Of a DNA stretch of 64,000 nt, positions 48,001 through 60,029 are shown in pieces (position 1 is the stretch's first letter; each line of letters begins with the position of its first letter). A program made the translations under genes and the position numbers. The stretch lies in NCBI GenBank assembly GCA_964247055.1, contig OZ176053.1:6944001-7008000 (forward strand), given 5' to 3'. The stretch is from Paragordius varius (taxonomy: Eukaryota > Nematomorpha). Under the pieces are notes generated by a model. It made no database searches. It was not told where the DNA came from and was given only the letters and a program-made list of their open reading frames with translations.

Positions 48001-49049
48001 AGGCACTTCTCTTCTTCGTTCAAAACCACTGAAATCATCGATTTTCCGAGTACTTCTATCGGACCATCATTGAAGGTTCGCAAATTTGGAGCTGGGAGCA
48101 AACGAGGTCGACCAATATTTACCCAAGTGCGCTTGCCAATTACGGATACCTCGGCGCCCGTATCGTAGATAAACGTTGTTGGTATATTATTTATTAGTAC
48201 CTGAATCCGGGGGGTGTTGTTCGGGCTAGTCATGGTGCGGATTGACGGCCGTCGGAACGTTGCCTTGCATACTGTGCTGAAATGATTCCATTTGTCGCAA
48301 TTGAAACACCGTTTTCCTTTTGCCGGGCAGGTGGCGAAACCATGTCGATACCCACAATTACTACATAGCTTTCGGGTTATTTGATTGATTGTATTATTAT
48401 CATTAACAACTGGTTGGATACTTGAAGGAAGTTCACTGGTATTATTATTGTTCAAATCATTATTATCTCTGATGTTGTGAACCTTTTTATCTTCTAATTC
48501 ATAGGAATAAGCGATGTCTACAATCGCTTGAAGGGTTACCGGACCCCGTCCTTTTTGCCATCTGGATATTTGGATTGAATTTCGCGTTCTACTCTGGGAT
48601 TTTCAAGACCTACCAGGAATAAATCGCGTAATTTTGACTGAATATCCCCTTCAAATTTCCCGGCTTCACACTTTGCTTTCAGACGTTCCAGGAAATCCAT
48701 GACTGATTCATCTGGCATTTTTTTTAATCGGTAGAATTCAACTCGATTTAACCATAGGCTGCTGATTGGTGATTATATCTGAGTGGCCAAGGTTGCAATT
48801 TCCTCCCATTCCATGTCATCTATGAGTTTTGGGTATGCTAACGTTTCGATTTTCATTATTACTTGAATACCGCCGAAAGCGAGAAAAGTGCGTTTCATTG
48901 TGGTGTCATTGGATTCGATATTTTTGGAATTTAAGACTCTCCTGATGTGACGTATATATTGCGTAAAATTCATCGGTTCCTTAAAAGGCTCCAAAATCAG
49001 TTTTGAAATGTCCAACGCTTGGCTCATTGAAAGCTAAAACGGCACCAAA

Positions 49050-49317
49050 TGTAAAGTTGAATTATTCACGTATAGCAATATGGTATATTAAAATAGAGTT
49101 GAGCGATAAAAAGAAAAACCAAAATAAAAAAGTGAGTGGCTATTATATCACAAGTTCTTTTTATGTGTGCATGCCTTATTTGCGTAGACGTTACACAATG
49201 GTTATTCTCAACAACAGATAAGCTTTAACACGAAATATATATATAATATTCAAATACAAAATAACTGATGCAACATGAATTGAGTGTGTTAACAAAATAG
49301 AATATTATAACCTTACA
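49050..49317 (-). repeat. 5' LTR of the gypsy element
   Basis: 268 bp, same length as its partner; contains a short AT-rich promoter-like segment. Confidence 0.93.
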
Positions 49318-49322
49318 GCTCT

Positions 49323-50937
49323 TATCCAAATAAAAATTATATAAATAAGCAAAATATCTAAATAAAATTTTGTTTTGAAAAAAAAGTTTCAAGTCAAACT
49401 ATTTCGACGCCATTTTTATTTTGCGAATTTTTGCAAAATATCGTCTTCATTTAATTTTAAGTGTAAAAATCAATTTTTTATTTTAATTACATCTAACATT
49501 AATAGAAATAGAAAAAACGGTTTATTTTAATGTGAACAGATATTTTGAACTTTGACGCAATACAAAATTAAAACATATTTTGTTTTACAACATCGGGGTG
49601 GTATATTACACAGTCACAAAATATCCCGATGAAATATATATATTCTGATAAGAAAATATCAAAATTATCAAGGTTTTTAAGTGATTTACACTTTTGTGAT
49701 CAGTCCGTATATAATTGCCAAAGGTGCGCATTTTTTTCAAATACATTTTTTGGTGAAAGCTAAATGCTTTATTTCAAAAGATATCACTAAAAAATATAAC
49801 ACAAACTAAAAGAGCAAAACAAAATTTTTATAATTTTTAGATATGGGCTCTGAAAGTCCCATTTTTTGCCTCTTTTATAATGGACTGTGCTCTAAAAACG
49901 GAAAAATTTTGACATGATGCAATAATTTCAAAAATATGATAAATTTTGTTATCGAATAAATATGTTTTTTTAAAAATGCATACCTTAAAAATTTATTTTT
50001 TAGCAAAATTTTGTTGAAGCGTTTTTGTTTATGATGGAAACGATACAAACGGGTGAGATGCTATTCCATTTATATATATAATTCGATTATGCTAATTTTT
50101 CTCGCTCAGAATTTTGATCAAAATTTTCGCTCGTTTTTAAGTTAAAATTGAGTTTTATAACAAAAATTTACCAAAATTTGCAAGCAAACAAACCTTTAAT
50201 TTAAAATTCTCAACATACAGTAATTTTCCACATCATTTAAGTATTTAGAGGGTTTTATTATATCTTAAAGCTTCATACCGTTTTCATTCTGCTTCAAAAT
50301 AGTTTGCGCTTCAACAAAATATTTCAAATTTGTTTATGAAAAATAAGAAAACTAATAAAAATTAAAGTTAAGGAAAGAAATTTAGAAATATCATACCTCC
50401 CACCGCTGATCAAATCATGACCCGGTCAATTGACCGGGTCATGATCAGGTCAGTGACTATTTATTTTTTAACCATAGTCATTGAAAAAAACACCTGTTTG
50501 AAAAAATGGTAGTAAATTTTTATTGGAAGAGAGATACTAAGATTTATTGTTTTTTAATATATTTTTTAAAATACAAATATTATTTAATTATGCTCATTTA
50601 ACAATATTTAAAATTGTTAAAAATGCCTCTTTATAATACAAGTATTTAAGCATAATTATTTATTTCGAAAAACAAGATAGCACTTTGCAAATTATGCCAT
50701 ACAATATATGTGAACCATTCAAAAATGTAAAACATCCTATAATTGGTATTTTAATGATGAAAGAAAGTGTAAAACAAATTAGGTAAAATTTAAAATAAAT
50801 CTATGCATTTGAAGATTCAGAAGGCCACAAACATGTGGCAAAATTTATTTAACAATTTCTTGACCAAATTCGATCGAAAATATAAATATATACAAACTTT
50901 AAAGAAAAAACATGACATTATTAATGAAACGCAAGTG
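49323..50937. other. Gene-free AT-rich stretch with one perfect palindrome
   Basis: No coding signal seen. The only structured sequence is a 32-bp perfect palindrome at 50414-50445 centred on GGTCAATTGACC. Related GGTCATGA..GGTCTGAC..GGTCTGACC motifs begin the inverted-repeat arm at about 50997, so 50395-51065 may be a hAT-like MITE whose right end is CTACTCCCACCTA. Confidence 0.4.
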
Positions 50938-53690
50938 CAATTTGAACTTATTTTGACAATCTAATATCGCATGATACTTATTTAAGTACAAAGCGGTCAT
51001 GAACCTGGTCTGACTGGGTCTGACCCGATTTTTTAAAAAAGTAATCAAGCACAACCCTACTCCCACCTAATGAGTAAAGACGTAAAAACATTTTTAAATA
51101 CGAAAAAACGTTTATTTCGTTATCATATGCCATATATAATAAATTTTATATAATATGTTACGGGAATACTAATTTTCTACATAATTTCCCGTTCAAAAAA
51201 TGAAATTTTTAAACCTTAACATAGATTAAAATATCATGAATTAATTTTGTTAACTCATTCTAAATTTTGAGGCACCTCTTTTTGCGTAAGCCCTGAATAA
51301 AAGAGCCATTAGCCTGAATCTTACGATTCGAGATTTATAGTTTCGCCACTGCTGCCTTTATAAGCGGCATCCAATCCAATTTTATGTATAATACGAGTGC
51401 AAAATAAAGTATTAACCAATTAAAAATAGGCCAATCTTAGTTTTTTACCGCAAAATGAACCATTTCTTTACAATTTATGTGGTTATTTTTACAGAGGGTA
51501 CTATATTAAATTCTAAAATACTTTTATTGAATAAATAAAAGGTAAATTATATATTTATATAAAATTTATTTTTTTAATTTAAAAAAGCAGTACAAAAGTG
51601 GGCGCAGTACAGGCGCAGTTTTTTTCTGAAAACCCAGTACTGTACTGCGAAAAACAGCCTATCTGGTCACATTTTGTATTTTTTCAATTTTACCATTGCA
51701 CACATGTCACGCTGATTAAATTTTTAACTTTAGGTTTTAGTTAAAAATAAATATTATCAAGTATTTTTGAATAAAATTTTTAATATATTTCGGTTTATTA
51801 ATGTAATATAAAAGTATTTTGCCATCGTTTCAATTCCCTCCATATTTTTTAAAGTATATAATTTTAACAGGCCAGGGATATCCAACTACCCCAATTTGAA
51901 TTGAAGGACTAAAATGAATGTCTTGCATCCAAGTGTTAAAAAAGGATCTGTAGCTAGCCAAATGAATAGTAATAGTAAGAACGTATGTGGTAATTGGCCA
52001 GAAATCAAATCTCCTGGGAATTATACATATCGAAATAAAAGGTCAACGAAACATTTTGGCTAGTTTTATTAGAAGCGTTCTCAAAACGGTGTGAGGTTGT
52101 GTTCACAAAGTTATATCCTCAACTGTTTAATATATAAATTTTTTTGGTTTGGTGTAGACGGCTTATTTCTTTAATTTCTGAAACGGATCATCGTCAGAGT
52201 TCAAAAACTATTGATTGAAACTCCATATTAAACATTTCTCACCTCTTTACCACCCTCAAACAGAAGTGTCAGTAAAAAACGATTCGGACGATAAAGATAA
52301 AATATGACGCGAGAAAAACAAAATCGTTCAGACTTGGCGATGCTAAATTTATCGGACTATTGCTATATGTGTCTTTGTTGGTCAAAAACCAGAAATATTT
52401 TTTGAACTAGAAAGCCAGGGGAATACTAAAGGGATCAGTAGATTTTAAAGATTCCTCCGAAGTAACTTATTATTCGGAATGTAAAGACCAAGGTTGACGA
52501 AAAAACGTAGTTGCTCGCCCGACATCGTCCACATCTCTGTTTTTGATGGTCGAGTTAATTTTCCCAAAAAAATGCTAAGCTGTACGCCAAAATTTGGAAG
52601 GGAGATGTTAGGAGAATTTTGTTTAGTTATAAATATTTATTCTATATTAAATAGAATATACATTCTAATTGCTTTATATGTATTATTGTGTTGTATTTAT
52701 AACTATTCTGATTTAATATATCTATAGCTTAAATATAAACAACTATTCCAAATATGGTAACGCATCCGATAAAGAAACTATATCTTTAAAGCGGGTAAAA
52801 CGGATCTCGAATACTGTGCTGCAGAAGGCATTTGATTTTGCTCCAAATAAAATAACAACAGCCGATAATGAGTGCTAAGAATCGGTTAAAACAATATTTT
52901 AAATAGTAATACAGCGGTACTTATCATTTATGCGACCATGCTCCCACAACATCTGAAATCAGATTCATACTGGCAACACTATATTCCGAAACCACTGAAA
53001 TTTAAAAAATTGATACCGGGTATTATAAGAAAATAAATCAATTGGCCTCCTCTAGATGTTGAAGAATTTTTTTAAGAAGAAACCGAATGAATGCGCCAAA
53101 TGCTCAAAGCCTCAACATATTACGAAACTTACTTCCAAAATCACCGTAAGAGTTAACAGATCTATATTTTATGATAAATTTATTGCCCTAAATAAGAAAA
53201 TTTTGTCGGAAAATATATCCTGTAAATAAACTCAATTTAAATAATTAGTATTATTTATTAGTAATAGAGATATTATGGATCATAGCTTTCAGATTGAGTT
53301 TATTTTATTGTATGAATGAACACCTTCTTCAAATTACGGGCACAAATAAATTCTATAGTTCTTATTCGATTAGTTGTAAAAAAATATTTAATTTTAAAAA
53401 CACCATAAAAATTATATCAATTTTAAAATTATCCATTCTATATGGACGTGCCTGATTCGTATGTGAAAATTTTGACTGGCTATCTTTATAAACGGCACTA
53501 AAGAATCATTTCATAGGGGAATCATGTTCTGCAATACAATTCTTTACTACTTCCTGCCTAAAATTATCATCTTTGTAAACTAGTGTTAAGATTTGGTAAC
53601 ATATATATATATAATTTGCACTTCAAGAGTGCCCTTGAACACACTTCAGGTAAGTCCTTGATCATTTCCAATTTGTCCTTAGATTTTGAA
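50938..53690. repeat. Left arm of a large inverted repeat
   Basis: Runs inward from TTTGAACTTATTTTGACAATC. Matching inverted blocks in the right arm include GTAATCAAGCACAACCCTAC (51034 versus about 59335), GGGCGCAGTACAGGCGCAG (51600 versus 58775), GATCTGTAGCTAGCCAAATG (51945 versus 58625), GCTAAGCTGTACGCCAAAAT (52575 versus 58425), ATTCTAATTGCTTTATATG (52663 versus 56060) and CTTGATCATTT near the centre. It has a ~430-bp insertion (about 52030-52465) missing from the other arm. Arms are about 80-90% identical by eye. Confidence 0.82.
52960..53155 (+). pseudogene. Decayed copy of the Lys-rich gene's C-terminal module (left arm)
   Basis: Reads, with stops, as KPLKFKKLIPG then INWPPLDVEEFF, corresponding to KPVKLKKWIPD...ADWPPIDVEDFF of the Lys-rich gene, and still ends TCACCGTAAGAG, the module's splice donor. 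An upstream part (52780-52880, SLKRVKRISNTVLQKAFDFA) matches the ..SKRLKQ.. spacer. Several stops and frame changes; non-functional. Confidence 0.65.
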
Positions 53691-54139
53691 ATTTATTGAT
53701 CATATTTTAATATTGTTATTAAAACCAGATTTATTTGTTTCAACTCAAATTTTTCCAATCAAAAAAATTATTAATTTATAGATGTTTTATGGAAATTTGT
53801 AATTAATGGCTTAGAAAACCTATAAAATTTTCAATTACGTATATATAAAATATTTTTAAAAAAACTAATAAAATAGATTGTTTAAAAGTTGATATTTATT
53901 TAGAGTCTATATTGAATTAAGAGAATAGGTTAAAAATCACAAAATAAATGAATGATACAAGGTTTTATTTATAAAAAACAAAAAAGAGTTAAAGGACCAA
54001 TGAAATGTTTAAGGATAAACTTGAAATGTTCAAGGACTAACTTGAAGTGTTTAAAGATACTCTTGAAGACAAAATAATATATTATATTTATATATAAACG
54101 TTGATATAACCTTTTGATTCCAAAAACCCTAACCCTAAT

Positions 54140-54340
54140 TTAATCATTACAGAGAAATCACAATAAACCGTCAGGTAAATGGCCCAATTATATAACTACA
54201 GAGAAATTATGTGAACCACCAGATATGTTACCTGTTTTATAGGTATTAAGCTAAATAAACCGCCAGGTATGTGTCCAGTTACAGAGAAATCAAAATGACC
54301 CACCAGATAAGTTGCTTAGTTCAATGGTCTCAGAGATACC
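54140..54340. repeat. Degenerate ~55-60-bp tandem repeat in the inverted-repeat spacer
   Basis: Three or four units of TTACAGAGAAATC ... AACCGCCAGGTATGT. The same words (TTACAAAGGAAAATCG, AACCGCCAAATAT) make up the 117-bp minisatellite at 41990 and 61925, so this is a diverged relative. Confidence 0.5.
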
Positions 54341-55539
54341 AAATTATTGAAGACTGTCCACTTATAAAAAAAATATACAATAAACTTTAAATATAAAAAT
54401 ATAATATTTTGGAACTAGCGATGTAGATTAATTGACTGATTTATATCTTGATTGACCTATATATACATAATTTAACTCATAAAATTTTTCATTGAAATTA
54501 CTTTAAAACAATTGAAAAACGTATAGGCTTATTTTTATTGTCGCATATATTGTACAACGAATTTATAAAGGGTTGGTAGGTGTGGGAATATATTTTATTA
54601 ACCCTGAAACAGATGAACGGCTCTTTTTTAACTTTTAGTGTCGTTCGTTTTATATAAATTCAACAAATTTAGAGCGCGCAAATAGAAACGGAATGGGAAA
54701 AGCGCAAATCCAATTTTGACCTTTTCCGCGAATACGACTGTTCGATTATGAGCCTAACATTCTTTTGTATTTTAATTATTAAAGTAACTGACCCTTTTCC
54801 ACAGTAAAATTTGGTTTGCGTTTTTGAATTGAAAAACTTTAAGTTGAAACAAATATATTTGGTTTTTGAATTAACAATTTAATTTTAAAATGAAGAAATA
54901 TGTAATAAAAGTAAATTCGGTTAAAAAATAATCAAATAAAAAAAATCATCTAAACATTATGATTAAATCTAAATTTAAAATTTTAAGGATCCAACAAATG
55001 ATCAAGAACTAACCTGAAGTGTTCAAGGATACTTTATGAAATTATATATATTACCAAATCTTAACAATAAATTACAAAGATGATTAGGCGAATTGTATTG
55101 GAGAACTATATTCATTTATTTTATGATTCTTTAGTGCCTTATAAGGATAGCCAGTCCAAATTTTCACAAATATTCGCACAAGCATATTAAATGGTATAAG
55201 ATATTCAATTGATATAATTTTTAAGGTTAAAATGTAATAAAATAAATAAATTTTTTACAATTTAAAAACGAATAATAGTTATAAATATATCTGTACCCTT
55301 TATAATTTGAAGAAGTTGACTCATACATAAAAATAAACTCAAATGTCTGAAACAAAGGATTCATAAAATCTCATTAATGAATAAATTTAATTATTTAAAT
55401 TGGGTTAATTGATTATATTTTCCGACAAAATTTTCTGATTTAGGGCGATAATAATATTTAATTTATTAGAATGTATATATATGTATCTAGAACTGTCTAA
55501 AAAAACTCTTGTGAATTTGAAAGTAAGTTTTTTGGGTCG

Positions 55540-55790
55540 TAGTTTTGAGCGTGAACGTAAAATTTCAGAGCGTCATGTGTTAAGCTTTGAGCATTCGGGG
55601 CATTCATTCGGTTTCTTCTTAAAAAAATTCTTCAACATCCAGAGGAGGCCAATTGATTTATTTTCTTATAATACCCGGTATCAATTTTTTAAATTTCAGT
55701 GGTTTCGGAATATAGTATTGCAGTATGAATGTGATTATCAGATGTGTTATGAGACATGGTCGCGTAAATGATAAGTACCGCTCATTACTA
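55540..55790 (-). pseudogene. Decayed copy of the Lys-rich gene's C-terminal module (right arm)
   Basis: On the minus strand, broken frames match the WIPDYIRK...PPIDVE.FF...LKELR sequence of the Lys-rich gene. Partner of 52960-53155 in the inverted repeat; each arm has its own disabling changes. Confidence 0.6.
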
Positions 55791-56099
55791 TAAAAAAAGA
55801 TTGTTTTAACCGATTCTCAGCACTCATTATCGGCTGTTGTTATTATATTTGGAGAAAAATCAAATGCCTTCTGTAGCACAGTATTCGAGATTGATTTTTC
55901 TTTTACCATTATTTAACAAGGAAAACCGTTTTACCCGCTTTAAAGATATAGTTTCTTTATCGGATGCTGTTACCATATTTGGAATAGTTGTTTATATTTA
56001 AGCTATAGATTTATTAAATCAGAATAGTAATAAATACAACACAATAATACATATAAAGCAATTAGAATGTATATTCTATCAAATATAGAATTAATATTC

Positions 56100-58385
56100 A
56101 TTATTGTAGCAAAGATCGTTGTCGATTTTTTGCTTTTTCGAAGGTGTATTTTCTCCAGTTTATATGATTGTAAGTGAGTGATGTTAACTGTTGTAAAGAG
56201 AGATTGGTTTCTTTGGTTAGGTTTTCAATCTAGCGCATCTTGCAGCGTCCACGTTTCCTAGATCCGTCGACCATGCCTTTCATTAGTTGGAATTCCAAGT
56301 CATTAGCTCTGGTAATGTGACCAAAGTATGATAATTTCATTTTGAGGCACATGCCAATCAAGTGTATCTCGGGGTTTATTTTAAGGATTACAGTGTTTTT
56401 TACTTTATCTTTCCAAGTGATTTGAAGTGCCTTCCGCCAGCACCAGATTTCGAAGGCGTTAATGTATTTTTCGTCTACCTTTTTTATTGTCCAGCTTTCT
56501 GATGCATATAGCATGCTAGGAAATATTAGGGCTTTAACTAAACGGATTTTTGTTTTAAGTTTGATGTCGTGTGATGACCATAGTTTATTATATTTTATCA
56601 TTTTTGTCTTTGCAATTCCTATTCTTCTTTTAATGTCTGGGGTGCTGTTGTTAGTTGTATTTATAAGACTGCCCAGGTAAGTGTATTGGGACACTACTTA
56701 TTTTTGTTGGTTGTGAAAAGATAAGTTGTTATAATGGTTATGAGCGTTTATAGTCATGATTTTAGTTTTTTTTGAAATTGATCGTCAATTCAAATTTTTG
56801 GCATTCGTTTGAGAATTCAGTTAGGAGTTTTTTCAGGTTGTCCACTGAGTTTGACAGCAGTATGGTGTCATCAGCATAATGAAGTGATGATATAATATTG
56901 CCGGCAATGCTTATACCATTTATCTATGTTCCGTAATACGCTTCTATGCAGACGTTAAAAAGAGTGGGTGAGAGGATACAACCTTGTCTTAGACCATACC
57001 CAATTACTTGTGCCATGTGGGGTTTTTATGTTTAGTGATGAATTGGAATAAAGGGATTTTATGATGTTTAAAATGTGATCTGAAACTCCCATCTGAGATA
57101 TTGCCTTCCACAGCGTGTCGTGTTTCACGCTGTCGAAGGCTTTTGTAATCAATGAAGCAGATGTGGGTTTCTTTCTGAAATTCAATTTGTTTTTCGAATA
57201 TCCAACGTATATTGCTGATCATGTCCCTGCATCCGCGATTGGATCTAAATCCCGCTTGAGTATTAGAAAGTTCGGCTTCAATTATGCCTTGGATACGCCT
57301 GTGAATTATTTTGAGGAAAACTTTTGATACTTGATTGATTAGCGCTATAGTTCTATAGTTGTTAAATGATTTAGGATCGCCTTTTTTCAAGATGGGGATG
57401 AGTATTGATTTGCACCAGTCTTGGGGGAATGAGGCGTGAGCAAATATCTTTTGGAATAAGCCAGTTAGGATATGGGGGATAAAACAAATGAGTTCGGTTG
57501 GAATATCGTTGTACCCCTCAGATTTGTTGGGGAATGGTTAAGCGCCCATTCAACTTCCTCTTTGATGATCGGCGGGTCATGTTGATAGATCTTATTGTTT
57601 TTATCGGCGTTCATAAAGTGGAGCCGTATAGTTTTAATACATATTGTTCCCATTGTTTCACCAGTGTTTTTTGTCTGTGATGATATCTCCATCTTCCTTT
57701 CTCATTGGGCCTTTGTAGATTTTAGAACTACGTGGAGCAATGTGTACTTCAGCAAAGTAGTTGTTGTTATGTTTAGCAGCGTTTTCTAGTTTTAAGCACA
57801 GCTGATTGTAGTGATCGTTTTTGTCTTCCCGAGCGCTTTTTTGGAAATTTGCGTTAAGCGATTTGTACTCTGCCATATTATAGCGTTTAGGTTGGCGCCG
57901 TTTGTCCGCCAAATCTAAACTTTTTTGTGATAGCTTAATTTTGTTAAGATGGGATTTTTGGATAGGGATGCATTATCTGGCTGTAGTGCTAGTGATATTT
58001 TGTATTGTATTCTAAAGATTTTCAGCGTCATCGTCTATTTCGAGTGTTTTAAATCTGTTTTCAAGTAACAAAGGAAACTCGGGATAGATCGCAGAGAAAT
58101 CTAATTTGGGTTTATGCTGAAATTTTGGTTAGCGTGAGAGAACTGTTTTAATTTTTAGTTTAGCTATAAGGAGATTATGATCAGAATAGCAGTCAGAACC
58201 AGGGTAAGTTTTTACGTTCATAAAGGAAGATTTATATTTTTGCATACCGAGAATAAAGTCAATTTGGTTTCTGTGCTTCTTGCAAGGTGAAATCCATGTG
58301 TATAGCCTTCGCTTAGGTTGTTGGAAAAAGGAGTTTGATATGAATAATTTGTGTCCACTGCAAAATTCTATGAGGCAGTCTCCTC
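56100..58385 (-). mobile_element. RTE-type LINE, 5'-truncated
   Basis: In minus orientation from 58385: end of the AP-like endonuclease (LIEFCSGHKLFISNSFF, YTWISPCKKHRNQIDFI, GSDCYSDHNLL), reverse transcriptase (NNYRTIALINQVSKVF, QAGFRSNRGCRD, AFDSVKHDTLW, catalytic LHYADDTILLS near 56865), and the C-terminal tail (YLGSLINTT, YASESWTIKK, AFEIWCWRKALQI, LSYFGHITR, VDGSRKRGR). The ESWT..AFE.WCWR tail is the RTE hallmark. Frameshifts and stops are present, so it is dead. It interrupts the right arm exactly where the left arm continues without a gap, so it inserted after the inverted repeat formed. No poly(A) or obvious target duplication seen. Confidence 0.85.
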
Positions 58386-59458
58386 TCTAAACACAATCCT
58401 CCTACTATCTCCCTGCCAAATTTTGGCGTACAGCTTAGCATTTTTTGGGAAAACTAACTCGTCCATCAAAAACTGAGACGATGTGGGCGATATTGGGCGA
58501 GCAACTACGTATTTTCGCCAACCTCTGGTCTTTACATTCCGACGTTCACCTGTTATATCGATATGTATACAGGAGATTTGATTTCTGGCCAATTACCACA
58601 TACGTTCTCATTATTACTATTCATTTGGCTAGCTACAGATCCTTTTTTTAACACTTGATTACTTTTAACAAAAACCTAAAATTAAAAATTTAGTCAGCGT
58701 GACGTGTGTGCAATGGTAAAATTGAAAATAGGCTGTTTTTCGCAATACAGTACTGGGTTTTCAGAAAAAGACTGCGCCTGTACTGCGCCCACTTTTGTAC
58801 TGCTTTTTTAAATTAAAAAAAATTAATTTTATAATATATAATTAACTTTTATTTATTCAATAAAAATATTTGAGAATTTAATATAGTACCCTCTGTAAAA
58901 ATAGAAATGGTTCATTTTGCGGTAAAAAACTAAGACTGACCGTTTTTAATTGGTTAATATTTTATTTTCCACTCGTATTATACATAAAATTGGATTGGAT
59001 GCGTCAAACCGCTTATAAAGGCAGCAGTGGAAAACTATAAATCTCGAATCGTAAGATTCAAGCTAATGGCTCTTTTATTCAGGGCTTACGCAAAAAGAGG
59101 TGCCTCCAAATTTAGAGTGAGTTAACAAAATTAATTCATGATATTTTAATAAATGTTTGAGCACGTTTAAAAATTTCATTTTTTTGTTATATTAATTAAA
59201 CGGGAAATTATGTAGAAAATTGTTATTCCCGTAACATATTATATAAAATTTATTATATATGGAATATGATAACGAAATAAACGTTTTTTCGTATTTAAAA
59301 TTGTTTGTTTTTACGTCTACTCATTAGGTGGGAGTAGGGTTGTGCTTGATTACTTTTTTAAAACATCCGGTCAGACCCAGTCAGACCATGGTCATGACCA
59401 TTTTGTACTGAAATAAGTATCATGCGATATTGGATTGTCAAAATAAGTTCAAAATCTT

Positions 59459-60029
59459 GTGTTTATAATTAATATTTCTAAATATTATGGAGTTATTTAA
59501 GATATCCTCGCTTTTGTATTTATAGTGTTTGAAAGGAATAAGAGTACAATTTTAAGATCGAATCGTATGTTTAATAATGAATTTGAATGGAGAAGTAAAA
59601 AATATATTAATAATCGTTGTTTTTAAAATTTTAAGGCATACATTTTTGTGTAGTCCAATTAATTTCTTAAAAAGTATTAACTTAACCAGGACACGTTATT
59701 GTAAAATAATCAAATAAAAACTATCCTAAAAATTAATTTATCAAACTCGAAACTATTCAATATAAATGTAAACTTTAGAGTTTTTTTTATAAATTATTTA
59801 CTTTATATTTATAATTTAATTAATTTATATATATATTAAACCCAAACTCGAAAATATTTAGTATGTCTATGACGAATATACTTAGTCTATTATATTCGGA
59901 ATCGTATGATTATTTATAAGAATATAAATTATATATCTTCTAAATTTTTGTAAGAAAATTCTTACGGTGAATTGAAATTCGTATCACTCGCGAATTTCTT
60001 ACGCTGATGAGACTTTGAGCGTAAAAATT
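59459..60029. repeat. Left arm of a second inverted repeat
   Basis: Reverse complement of about 60937-61511 (for example TTACGGTGAATTGAAATTCG at 59964 and its complement at 60987). It directly abuts the first inverted repeat at CAAAATCTTGTG. About 575 bp, 95% or more identical by eye. Confidence 0.85.

Larger units (their letters stand above)
44788..49317 (-). mobile_element. Ty3/gypsy LTR retrotransposon, near complete, recent
   Basis: Two 268-bp LTRs (44788-45055 and 49050-49317), each starting TGTAAAG and ending CCTTACA, differ at only about three sites by eye. A 5-bp target duplication GCTCT flanks the element (44783-44787, 49318-49322). In minus orientation: a primer-binding region right after the 5' LTR, gag with zinc knuckles (about 48.3-49.05 kb), protease and reverse transcriptase with a YLDD core (about 47.1-48.2 kb), RNase H (about 46.4-47.1 kb), integrase (about 45.2-46.3 kb), and a purine-rich PPT-like tract before the 3' LTR. 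It is broken, with about six or seven interruptions in coding. Low LTR divergence suggests a recent insertion. No envelope gene. Confidence 0.92.
54985..59458. repeat. Right arm of the large inverted repeat, split by a LINE
   Basis: Reverse complement of 50938-53690 in two pieces, 54985-56100 and 58385-59458. The spacer between arms is about 1.3 kb. Without the LINE the arm is ~2.2 kb. The plus-strand open frame at 55481-55771 is antisense to the module copy. Confidence 0.82.

Noticed and set aside
50414-50445. 32-bp perfect palindrome as a replication origin or operator
   Set aside because: Related GGTCA/TGACC words continue into a probable MITE end at 50997-51065, so a transposon terminus is a simpler reading.
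55481-55771. Plus-strand 96-codon frame in the right palindrome arm
   Set aside because: It is the complement of the decayed module copy, whose meaningful reading is on the minus strand.
58368-58592. Minus-strand 74-codon frame with KNAKLYAKIWQGDSRR
   Set aside because: It crosses the junction between the palindrome arm and the LINE. The left arm has only a broken version and no known domain is recognisable; kept as repeat sequence.
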